Source: Clostridia bacterium (GTDB taxonomy: Bacteria; Bacillota; Clostridia; Christensenellales; Aristaeellaceae). From it: a stretch of 8,595 bases of DNA. The DNA lies in assembly GCA_017537105.1 (NCBI GenBank), contig JAFWBZ010000073.1:1-8595 (forward strand). Direction: 5' to 3'. The notes beneath the pieces were generated by a model. The model was not told the origin of the DNA. It was given only the letters and a program-made list of their open reading frames with translations, and ran no database searches. The position numbers were made by a program, and so were the translations under genes. This document shows positions 1 to 5,548 of the stretch, piece by piece (positions within the stretch are counted from its first letter, which is position 1; the number at the start of each line of letters is the position of its first letter).

Positions 1-189
1 CTCGACCCGGCGGCCGTGCTGGATCGCGGCTATGCGGTCATCGAGGGCGCGCGGGGCATCGTCACGAGCGTCGGGGACGCGCACGCCGGCGACGAGGTCC
101 GGCTGCGGCTGTCGGACGGTTCCATGCAAGCAAGGGTTTCGGCAGTGGTGCCGAAGGGGGATAACGATGAAGAAAAAAGTCAGCTTTGA
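1..189 (+). CDS. xseA: Exodeoxyribonuclease VII large subunit, C-terminal end (partial)
   Basis: This is the last 62 codons of the catalytic subunit of exonuclease VII, the cytoplasmic XseA-XseB nuclease that degrades single-stranded DNA to oligonucleotides. Frame 1 is open from the first base to a TGA at 187-189. It carries the family's C-terminal signature: LDPAAVLDRGYAVIEG, then a V-x-S-V stretch and GDEVRLRLSDGSMQARV, resembling the usual 'L(S/D)P..VL.RGYA(I/V)' and 'GD.(L/V)...L.DG' segments. The nuclease core and the N-terminal OB domain lie outside the window. The last 23 nt overlap the start of xseB, the partner subunit, which supports both the call and translational coupling. The C-terminus (KGDNDEEKSQL) is charged and not diagnostic. 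The identification rests on a short segment plus context, but both agree. Confidence 0.9.
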   Translation, partial: LDPAAVLDRGYAVIEGARGIVTSVGDAHAGDEVRLRLSDGSMQARVSAVVPKGDNDEEKSQL

Positions 190-388
190 GGAGGGCATGC
201 AGGCGCTGGAGGCGCTGGTGCAGGCGCTGGAATCCGGCCAGATGACCCTGGAGGAGTCCTTTCAGAACTATGAGCAGGCCATGAAGCTCAAAGCCGAGCT
301 GGAGGCGCTGCTGGACGAGAGCGACCGGCGCATTCGCGTGCTGACGGAGAACGGCGAGCGGGAGATCGCCGGGGAGGACGCGCCATGA
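167..388 (+). CDS. xseB: Exodeoxyribonuclease VII small subunit
   Basis: This 73-residue protein is the small, non-catalytic subunit of exonuclease VII; several copies bind the C-terminal region of XseA. The sequence has the family layout: a lysine-rich N-terminus followed by SFEEGMQALEALVQALESG, then MTLEESFQNYEQAMKL and a coiled-coil-like helix (AELEALLDESDRRIRVL). The 'LE.LV..LE.G...LE.S...YE.G..L' pattern is the XseB hallmark, with Ala in place of the usual Gly after the YEQ. Length is normal for the family (about 70-80). The ATG at 167 is chosen because AAGGGGG at 154-160 sits 6 nt upstream; an in-frame start further upstream would lie deeper in xseA. It overlaps xseA by 23 nt at its start, and its TGA shares bases with the ispA ATG (ATGA at 385-388). 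Confidence 0.95.
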   Translation: MKKKVSFEEGMQALEALVQALESGQMTLEESFQNYEQAMKLKAELEALLDESDRRIRVLTENGEREIAGEDAP

Positions 389-1290
389 AGGGATTGAAGG
401 AGTACGCACAGGTCGTCAACGCGCGCCTGGAACAGATTCCGGAGAGCATTCCGGAGGGCAGGTATGCCATCGGCGAGATGCCGTGGCTGCTGAGCCGGTC
501 CATGCGCTACAGCCTCTCCGCCGGCGGCAAGCGGCTGCGTCCCTCCATGCTGCTGGCGGCGGTGGACATGCTGGGCGGCGACGCCGCCTTTGCGTTGGAC
601 TTTGCCTGCGCGGTGGAGATGATCCACACCTATTCGCTGATTCACGACGACCTACCCGGCATGGACAACGACACCCTGCGCAGGGGTCGGCCGACGAATC
701 ACGTGGTGTTCGGCGAGGGCCAGGCGATCCTCGCGGGCGATGGGCTGCTGAACTGCGCCTTCGAGACGATGCTGCGCGCCGCCTCGGCGCGTCCGGAGCG
801 GGTCATGGATTCGCTGCTGGCCATCCGGGAGATCGCCACGGGTGCCGGCGTCACCGGCATGATCGCGGGGCAGGTGATGGACCTGTACTGCGAGCACAAC
901 TGCGTCGGGGATGTCGAGGCGCTGGAGTACATCCAGCACGGAAAGACGGCCTGCATGTTCATCTATCCCCTGCGGGCCGCCGCGCACCTCTGCGGGGCGG
1001 ACGAGCAGACGCTGCGGGCATTGACGGACTATGGCCGGGCGTACGGCCTGCTGTTTCAGGCCACGGACGACCTGCTCGACGTTACCGGAGACGCCGGAGC
1101 GGTGGGGAAGATGCTGGGCAAGGACGCCGAGAGCGGCAAGCTGACCTGCATCTCCGCCTATGGCATTGAGGGCACCCGGGCGCTGGTGGAACGCCTGCAC
1201 CGGCAAGCGCGCGATGCCCTTGCCGGGTTTGGCGACCGGGCGGGATTCTTCCTGGACCTGGTGGACGCCATGGTCCATCGGAGCATGTAG
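385..1290 (+). CDS. ispA: (2E,6E)-Farnesyl diphosphate synthase, IspA-type polyprenyl synthetase
   Basis: This 301-residue cytoplasmic trans-prenyltransferase condenses isopentenyl diphosphate with dimethylallyl and geranyl diphosphate to make farnesyl diphosphate, the precursor of undecaprenyl carrier and quinone chains. The substrate-binding GGKRLRP is at about 47-53. The first Asp-rich motif is HDDLPGMDNDTLRRGRPT at about 87-104 (metal ligands D88, D89, D94), and the second is FQATDDLLDVTGD at about 224-236. HGKTA (186-190) and GKDAESGKLT (245-254) match the conserved Lys positions. The common 'LPAMD' is LPGMD here and 'DDLRRG' is NDTLRRG, both mild changes. Length matches bacterial FPP synthases (about 290-300). 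The ATG overlaps the xseB stop, and GGGGAGG at 371-377 is a good ribosome site. dxs lies 16 nt downstream, placing two steps of isoprenoid synthesis together. A geranylgeranyl chain length cannot be excluded from sequence alone. Confidence 0.96.
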   Translation: MKGLKEYAQVVNARLEQIPESIPEGRYAIGEMPWLLSRSMRYSLSAGGKRLRPSMLLAAVDMLGGDAAFALDFACAVEMIHTYSLIHDDLPGMDNDTLRRGRPTNHVVFGEGQAILAGDGLLNCAFETMLRAASARPERVMDSLLAIREIATGAGVTGMIAGQVMDLYCEHNCVGDVEALEYIQHGKTACMFIYPLRAAAHLCGADEQTLRALTDYGRAYGLLFQATDDLLDVTGDAGAVGKMLGKDAESGKLTCISAYGIEGTRALVERLHRQARDALAGFGDRAGFFLDLVDAMVHRSM

Positions 1291-1306
1291 AACGGGAGCA
1301 AATCGG

Positions 1307-3187
1307 ATGTATCTGGAGAAGATCAGGGAACCTGCGGACCTGAAAAAGTTGAACATCAAGCAATTGAAGAAGCTGGCGGAGGAGCTGCGCGCGGAGATCA
1401 TCAAGGTGGTCTCCGACCGCGGAGGTCACCTCGCGTCCAATCTGGGCATAGTGGAGCTGACCATCGCCATGCACTACGTGTTTGACGCGCCGGAGGACAA
1501 GCTGGTGTTTGACGTCGGCCATCAGTCCTATGCCCACAAGCTGCTGACGGGCCGCTACAACAGCTTTCAGCGGCTGCGTTCGATGGGCGGAGCCAGCGGC
1601 TTTCCGCAGGCCAGCGAGAGCGAATACGATTCCATCACCGCCGGACACGCCTCCACCGCGATTTCGGCGGCGCTCGGCATGGCCAGAACCCGCGACGTCA
1701 TGCGCGGGGATTTCAACGTGGTGGCGCTGGTGGGGGACGGCGCGCTGACCGGCGGCATGTGCTACGAGGCGCTGAACGACGCCGGGCACAGCGGCACGCG
1801 GATGATCGTGATTCTGAACGACAACGCCATGTCCATCTCGCCCAACGTGGGCGCCATGAGCCGCTACCTGACGCACCTGCGCCAGAGCCGGTCCTATCTG
1901 GCGTTCAAGCGGGGCGTTCGCCGCTGGCTCGCGAAGCTGCCGCACGTCGGCATGCCGCTGTTTCGCTTTTTGGAGCGGTTCCGCGATTCGCTGAAGTCGC
2001 TGTTTGTCGACGGCAAGTTCTTCGACGCCCTCGGCTTCCGCTACATCGGCCCCATCGACGGGCACGACATCCAGCACCTGATCCGCATCCTCCGGCGGGC
2101 GAAGGAGTCCGACGAGCCGCAGCTGATCCACGTGGTCACGCAGAAGGGCCGCGGCTACAAGCCCGCGGAGGACCATCCCGACGTCTACCACGGCGTCGCG
2201 CCGTTTCTGGTGGAATCCGGCGAGGGCCGGGACGATTCGCACATCGCCCTGGGCAGGATCGTCGCCAAACAGCTGGCGGAGCTTGCGGAGAACGACATCC
2301 GGATCTGCACGATCACTGCGGCCATGGCCGGGGGCACCGGCATGGATCTCTTTGCCCAGCAGCATCCGGAGCGGTGCTTTGACGTGGGCATCGCGGAAGA
2401 GCACGCCGTGACCATGGCGGCGGGCATGGCCTCTCAGGGCATGAAGCCCTATGTGGCCATCTATTCCACCTTCCTGCAGCGCGCCTTCGATCAGATCGCC
2501 ATGGACGTCTGCCGCAATTCGCTGCCGGTCACCTTCCTGATCGACCGCGCGGGGCTCGTGGGAGCGGACGGCGCTACCCACCAGGGCGTGTTTGACCTGA
2601 GTTATCTGCGCGCCATCCCCAACATGGTCGTGGCGGCGCCCCGGGACGTGCGCGACCTGAAGAAGCTGGTGGCGCTGAGCGCAAACCTGGACCGCCCGAT
2701 GGCCATCCGCTATCCCAAGAATGGCGAGGACCTGGGGCCGGGCATACAGGCCCAGCAGGACTTCCGCATCGGCGAGTGGGAGCTTCTGAGCGCAGGCACG
2801 GATGTGATGATCTTTGCCGTGGGGCGCATGGTGCAGGCGGCCATGCAGGCCTCCATCGAGCTGATGGGCAAGCAGGTCAGCGCCGGCGTGGTGGATGCCC
2901 GCTTCGTCAAGCCCATGGACGAAAAGCTGCTGTTTGAACAGGCGAGCCGCGCGCGGCTCGTGGTCACCGTGGAGGAAAACGTGATCTCCGGCGGCTTCGG
3001 GGAGGGCGTGCTGGACGCGCTGGCCCGGCTGCGCGTGGATCGTCCGGTTCTGACGCTGGGCGTGCCGGATCGCTTCGTCGGGCATGCCACGGTCGATCAG
3101 CAGCTGCAGCGCTGCGGGCTCACCGCGCTGGAGATTGCAAAGCGCGTTCTGGAGCGCTACCGGGCGCTGACGGAGAGCGGACGATGA
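1307..3187 (+). CDS. dxs: 1-deoxy-D-xylulose-5-phosphate synthase
   Basis: This 626-residue enzyme is thiamine-diphosphate dependent and catalyses the first step of the MEP isoprenoid pathway: pyruvate plus glyceraldehyde 3-phosphate gives DXP and CO2. The cofactor motif GDGALTGG is at 143-150, with NDN at 171-173. GGHLASNLG (39-47) and GHQSYAHK (71-78) carry active-site histidines. GIAEEHAVTMAAGMA (361-375) carries the glutamate that activates the thiazolium ring. DRAGLVGADGATHQGVFD (413-430) and AIRYPKN (466-472) belong to the pyrimidine-domain and phosphate-binding regions. The C-terminal transketolase domain is complete (to about 620). Length is standard. The open frame extends upstream into ispA, but the ATG at 1307 is preferred: it begins the family-typical MYLEKI, and GGGAG at 1294-1298 lies 8 nt upstream. 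The TGA overlaps the tlyA ATG (ATGA at 3184-3187). It is probably co-transcribed with ispA. Confidence 0.98.
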   Translation: MYLEKIREPADLKKLNIKQLKKLAEELRAEIIKVVSDRGGHLASNLGIVELTIAMHYVFDAPEDKLVFDVGHQSYAHKLLTGRYNSFQRLRSMGGASGFPQASESEYDSITAGHASTAISAALGMARTRDVMRGDFNVVALVGDGALTGGMCYEALNDAGHSGTRMIVILNDNAMSISPNVGAMSRYLTHLRQSRSYLAFKRGVRRWLAKLPHVGMPLFRFLERFRDSLKSLFVDGKFFDALGFRYIGPIDGHDIQHLIRILRRAKESDEPQLIHVVTQKGRGYKPAEDHPDVYHGVAPFLVESGEGRDDSHIALGRIVAKQLAELAENDIRICTITAAMAGGTGMDLFAQQHPERCFDVGIAEEHAVTMAAGMASQGMKPYVAIYSTFLQRAFDQIAMDVCRNSLPVTFLIDRAGLVGADGATHQGVFDLSYLRAIPNMVVAAPRDVRDLKKLVALSANLDRPMAIRYPKNGEDLGPGIQAQQDFRIGEWELLSAGTDVMIFAVGRMVQAAMQASIELMGKQVSAGVVDARFVKPMDEKLLFEQASRARLVVTVEENVISGGFGEGVLDALARLRVDRPVLTLGVPDRFVGHATVDQQLQRCGLTALEIAKRVLERYRALTESGR

Positions 3188-4014
3188 AGAGGCGGCGCGC
3201 CGACCAGGCGCTGTACGAGGATCTGAACCTGGAGTCCCTGGCCCTGGCCCGGGCGCTGATCATGGAGGGCCGGGTGCTGGCGGGGGATCGGAAGATCCTG
3301 CGGGCCGGCGATTGGGTGAAGCCGGAGGAGGCGCTTCGCGTTCGCGGCGCATTGGATGCCTACGTGAGTCGCGGCGCGCACAAGCTCCGGAAGGCGCTGG
3401 AGGTGTTTCAAATCGACCTTCGGGACCGGGTGTGCGTGGATGTCGGCGCATCGACCGGCGGGTTCACCGACGTGATGCTGCGCGCCGGCGCATCGCGGGT
3501 CTATGCCGTGGACGTGGGCTACAACCTGCTGGACTACCGCCTGCGCAGCGACCCGCGCGTGACCTGCATGGAGCGCACCAACGCGCGCTTTCTGTCAGCC
3601 GGGGACTTTCAGCCCCGCCCCTCCTTCGGCGCGACGGACGTCTCCTTCATCTCCCTTCGGGCAGTCCTTCCCGCCGCACTCGCGGTGCTGGAGGGGGAGG
3701 ACAGGCGGTTTGTCGCGCTGGTCAAGCCGCAGTTCGAGGCGGAAAAGGCAGATGTCGGGGAGAAGGGCGTGGTCCGGGAGCGCCGCGTGCACAGGCAGGT
3801 GCTGGAGGATATCGCCGCATTCATTCCCGAGATCGGCTGGCAGATCGAGGGCATGGATTTCTCTCCGATTCGCGGCCCGGAGGGCAACATCGAGTTTCTG
3901 CTGGACCTGGTGCCGCAGGGGAAATCTGCTGCAAATGTGAATAAATATTCAATTGATGTCACAATTGACCGAGCTTATGACAAATTCTTTAAATCGCACA
4001 AAGAGGGCTTGTAA
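3184..4014 (+). CDS. tlyA: TlyA/YqxC-family rRNA (cytidine-2'-O)-methyltransferase
   Basis: This 276-residue protein joins an RNA-binding S4 domain (about 3-65, including ALIMEGRVLAG) to an FtsJ/RrmJ-like SAM methyltransferase domain. Family members 2'-O-methylate 16S and/or 23S rRNA; some were misannotated as haemolysins. The linker SRGAHKLRKAL (62-72) is followed by the SAM motif CVDVGASTGGFTDVML (84-99). The catalytic K-D-K-E set is visible as K67, D152 (ATDVSFISL), K181 (ALVKPQFE) and E237 (EGNIEFLL). The ATG at 3184 overlaps the dxs stop, with GGAGAG at 3172-3177 upstream. The last 30 or so residues (about 247-276, NKYSIDVTIDRAYDKFF and onward) run past the usual family end. They are encoded by AT-rich DNA unlike the rest of the gene, and that DNA carries an ARG box and a promoter-like sequence. 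Which rRNA base is modified cannot be told from sequence. Confidence 0.94.
   Translation: MKRRRADQALYEDLNLESLALARALIMEGRVLAGDRKILRAGDWVKPEEALRVRGALDAYVSRGAHKLRKALEVFQIDLRDRVCVDVGASTGGFTDVMLRAGASRVYAVDVGYNLLDYRLRSDPRVTCMERTNARFLSAGDFQPRPSFGATDVSFISLRAVLPAALAVLEGEDRRFVALVKPQFEAEKADVGEKGVVRERRVHRQVLEDIAAFIPEIGWQIEGMDFSPIRGPEGNIEFLLDLVPQGKSAANVNKYSIDVTIDRAYDKFFKSHKEGL
3936..3953 (+). promoter_or_regulatory. Candidate ArgR/AhrC operator (ARG box) in the tlyA 3' end
   Basis: The 18-mer TGTGAATAAATATTCAAT contains TGAAT-AAAT-ATTCA, an exact match to the core TGAAT-WWWW-ATTCA shared by the E. coli and Bacillus ARG-box consensus. It lies in the last codons of tlyA, about 1.1 kb upstream of argR and 12 nt before a TTGACC hexamer. 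The surrounding 70 bp is about 31% G+C in a GC-rich window, so the match is not typical coding sequence. ARG boxes often occur in pairs; a clear second box is not visible nearby, only a repeated CAATTGA at 3950-3956 and 3962-3968. The likely target is the nadK-argR-recN transcript, which would make this autoregulation (inference). Confidence 0.55.
3965..3993 (+). promoter_or_regulatory. Possible sigma-A promoter next to the ARG box
   Basis: TTGACC (3965-3970) and TTTAAA (3988-3993) are separated by 17 nt, giving 5/6 and 4/6 matches to the -35 and -10 consensus. The element is inside the AT-rich end of tlyA, just downstream of the candidate ArgR operator. Transcription would start near 4000, at the base of the hairpin at 3999-4029. 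It competes with the better extended -10 promoter at 4009-4036 as the nadK promoter; either, both or neither may be used. Confidence 0.35.
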
Positions 4015-4029
4015 CGCGGGCCCTCTTTG
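3999..4029 (+). terminator. Hairpin at the end of the xseA-tlyA operon (weak intrinsic terminator)
   Basis: CAAAGAGGGC (3999-4008) pairs perfectly with GCCCTCTTTG (4020-4029), a 10-bp stem around an 11-nt loop that contains the tlyA TAA (4012-4014). The position fits an operon terminator, but the following sequence (GTATATTGTATATA) is only partly U-rich. It may therefore terminate inefficiently, or serve as a 3'-end stabilising hairpin. A candidate nadK promoter overlaps it. Confidence 0.5.
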
Positions 4030-4036
4030 GTATATT
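4009..4036 (+). promoter_or_regulatory. Candidate extended -10 promoter for nadK-argR-recN
   Basis: TTGTAA (4009-4014) is spaced 16 nt from TATATT (4031-4036), and TGG directly before the -10 supplies the TGn of an extended -10 element. The predicted start is near 4043, giving a leader of about 120 nt before nadK. The -35 hexamer lies in the loop of the tlyA-end hairpin and includes the tlyA stop codon, and the hairpin's right arm fills the spacer. The segment GTATATTGTATATAC (4030-4044) is an inverted repeat with 6-bp arms over the -10, so a repressor could bind there. The udk promoter has a closely similar -10 region. Confidence 0.5.
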
Positions 4037-4084
4037 GTATATACTGTAGAGTCAGCGTGATCGTCGACGGTTTTTCCGCAATGG

Positions 4085-4128
4085 ACGTCAAAGTCAAAAT
4101 GGATGTTTTGACTTTGTTTCTTTGACGT
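4085..4128 (+). promoter_or_regulatory. Overlapping inverted repeats with four TTTGAC copies in the nadK leader
   Basis: CAAAGTCAAAA (4089-4099) pairs perfectly with TTTTGACTTTG (4106-4116) around a 6-nt loop, followed by TTTCTTT. A second perfect pair, ACGTCAAAG (4085-4093) with CTTTGACGT (4120-4128), shares the CAAAG arm, so two different pairings are possible. The hexamer TTTGAC occurs at 4107-4112 and 4121-4126, and in reverse orientation in tandem at 4087-4092 and 4093-4098. This could be a weak attenuator-like hairpin in the RNA or a multi-site operator in the DNA. A perfect 10-bp palindrome, CCTGCGCAGG (4140-4149), lies just before the nadK ribosome site. No known riboswitch class is recognised. 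Confidence 0.4.
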
Positions 4129-4150
4129 TAAGAACCGGACCTGCGCAGGA

Positions 4151-4158
4151 AGGAGAGG
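4151..4158 (+). promoter_or_regulatory. Ribosome binding site that decides the nadK start
   Basis: AGGAGAGG is a strong Shine-Dalgarno sequence. It is only about 3 nt from the GTG at 4159 (measured from GGAG) but 6-9 nt from the in-frame GTG at 4165, so 4165 is the favoured start. Confidence 0.6.
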
Positions 4159-4164
4159 GTGGAA

Positions 4165-5016
4165 GTGTCCGTTCGCTGCGTGGGGATCCACTGGAATTCG
4201 ACCAAGAAGACCGGCGTCGATGTCGCCCGGAGGCTCACTGCCCTGCTCTCCGAAAAGGGCGTTTCTGTCTGCGTCAACGACGAGCTCGCCGGGGCGCTGG
4301 ACGCGCCGGGAATGCATGTTAATGCGTTCGAGCGCTGTCAACTGCTGGTGGTGCTGGGCGGCGACGGGACGATTCTTTCCGCCCTCGACCACGCGGTTCC
4401 CCACGACATTCCGATCCTGGGCGTCAACCTCGGCCGACTCGGCTTTCTGACCGAAGTCGAGGTGTCCGACCTGGACGGCGCGCTGGTGGATCGGCTCTTG
4501 GCCGGGGACTATGATCTCGACAATCGGGTGACCATGTGCATCGAGGGGCAGGACGACGCGAAGCTGTTCGCCCTCAACGACATCGTGATCACGCGATCCA
4601 TGCCTTCGGTCCGCATCCTTTCGCTGGAGTACGAGGCGGACGGCACGCTGGTCGACTGCATTTCCGGCGACGGGCTGATCGTCGCAACCGCGACGGGCTC
4701 CACCGCGTATTCGCTGTCCTCCGGCGGACCGATCATCCTGCCGGGGCTGGACTGCTTCGTGCTGACGCCCATCTGCCCGCACACGCTGAATGCGAGGCCC
4801 GTGGTGCTCTCGTCCCATCACCGGATCACCGTCCGGATGCTGGACGACCGCGGCGGCGCGCAGGCGGTGCTGGACGGACGAAAGGTCATTCCGCTGGCCG
4901 GGGAGACCCGGGAGATCACCATCCGCCGGTCAGAGCGCCAGGCGCGATTCGTGCGCATCAAAGACCGCAATTACTTCAGCCTGCTGCACAGCAAGCTCTC
5001 CGAATGGACGCACTGA
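4165..5016 (+). CDS. nadK: NAD kinase (ATP/polyphosphate type, NadK family)
   Basis: This protein of about 283 residues phosphorylates NAD+ at the 2' position of the adenosine ribose to give NADP+, in the cytoplasm. The hallmark GGDGT is at about 65-69 (within LLVVLGGDGTILSAL), followed by PILGVNLGRLGFLTEV. The conserved ALNDIVI and the glycine-rich ATATGSTAYSLSSGGPI motif form the substrate pocket. The C-terminal beta-rich region (VLDGRKVIPL) is complete and length is normal. An in-frame GTG at 4159 would add two residues but is too close to the ribosome site. The gene has a leader of roughly 120 nt with inverted repeats if the 4009-4036 promoter is used. argR starts 64 nt after its TGA. The nadK-argR-recN order is common in Firmicutes and suggests a shared transcript. 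Confidence 0.97.
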   Translation: MSVRCVGIHWNSTKKTGVDVARRLTALLSEKGVSVCVNDELAGALDAPGMHVNAFERCQLLVVLGGDGTILSALDHAVPHDIPILGVNLGRLGFLTEVEVSDLDGALVDRLLAGDYDLDNRVTMCIEGQDDAKLFALNDIVITRSMPSVRILSLEYEADGTLVDCISGDGLIVATATGSTAYSLSSGGPIILPGLDCFVLTPICPHTLNARPVVLSSHHRITVRMLDDRGGAQAVLDGRKVIPLAGETREITIRRSERQARFVRIKDRNYFSLLHSKLSEWTH

Positions 5017-5043
5017 GGTGCGTCCGAATGACCTGAATCCTGG

Positions 5044-5058
5044 ATTTGAATCTCAAAT
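5044..5058 (+). repeat. Short inverted repeat in the nadK-argR gap
   Basis: ATTTGA-ATC-TCAAAT is a perfect 6-bp inverted repeat located 22 nt before the argR ATG, in an AT-rich patch. TGAAT occurs at 5034-5038 and 5048-5051 plus the next base, resembling ARG-box half-sites, but no full box can be drawn. It may be a weak ArgR site or chance. Confidence 0.25.
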
Positions 5059-5080
5059 AAAACCGGGAGGCTTCCACACC

Positions 5081-5533
5081 ATGAAGAGCGCACGCCATAA
5101 CCTGATATTGGAAATCATCGAGAACATGGACATCGAGACCCAAGAGGAGCTGGCGGAGGAGCTGAAGCGTCGGGGCGTGAAGGTCACGCAGGCCACGGTT
5201 TCCCGCGACATCAAGGAGCTGCGGCTTCTGAAGGTGCTCTCCGAGAACGGCGGCTACAAGTATGCCACCGTGGAGCGGGCGGAAAAGGGTATGAACGACC
5301 GGTTTGCCCGGATCCTTGCGGAGTCCGTGGTCAACATTGAAGCCGTGAACAACCTGGTGGTGATCAACACCCTGACAGCCAGCGCAAACGCTGCGGGCGA
5401 GGCCATCGATTCCATGAAGTGGAACGAAGTGCTGGGCACCATCGCAGGCGACAATACGCTTTTGATCATCGCCCGTTCCAACGAGGCGGTGGAGACGCTG
5501 ATGGCGAGGATCAATGGCCTGTTGAACGCCTGA
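5081..5533 (+). CDS. argR: Arginine repressor ArgR/AhrC
   Basis: This 150-residue regulator senses L-arginine; the family binds ARG boxes as a hexamer, repressing arginine biosynthesis and often activating catabolism. The N-terminal winged helix-turn-helix spans about 1-70 (ARHNLILEIIENMDIETQEELAEEL, then the recognition region VTQATVSRDIKEL at about 35-47). The C-terminal oligomerisation and arginine-binding domain includes VVINTLTASANAAGEAID and EVLGTIAGDNTLLII, with the GTIAGDNT motif providing the Asp that contacts arginine. Length is standard (about 150). The frame is open further upstream, inside nadK, but the ATG at 5081 gives the family-typical N-terminus. GGGAGG at 5065-5070 lies 10 nt upstream, a slightly long spacing. 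recN follows 15 nt later. A strong ARG box lies upstream of nadK, suggesting possible autoregulation of the whole unit. Confidence 0.97.
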   Translation: MKSARHNLILEIIENMDIETQEELAEELKRRGVKVTQATVSRDIKELRLLKVLSENGGYKYATVERAEKGMNDRFARILAESVVNIEAVNNLVVINTLTASANAAGEAIDSMKWNEVLGTIAGDNTLLIIARSNEAVETLMARINGLLNA

Positions 5534-5548
5534 CGGGAGTATGCAGCC

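Noticed and set aside
32..166. Upstream extension of the xseB frame
   Set aside because: This part lies within the end of xseA and gives an Arg/Ser-rich sequence unlike XseB. The ATG at 167 has a good ribosome site and a family-like start.
1082..3085. A 667-codon open frame on the - strand opposite dxs
   Set aside because: It is fully antisense to an intact, motif-complete dxs. Its composition (His/Arg/Gln/Ala-rich, no domain) is the usual product of reading high-GC codons in reverse.
4108..4150. TTGACT and TTGACG in the nadK leader as -35 elements
   Set aside because: No -10-like sequence is found at 16-18 nt downstream of either hexamer; the region there is GC-rich.
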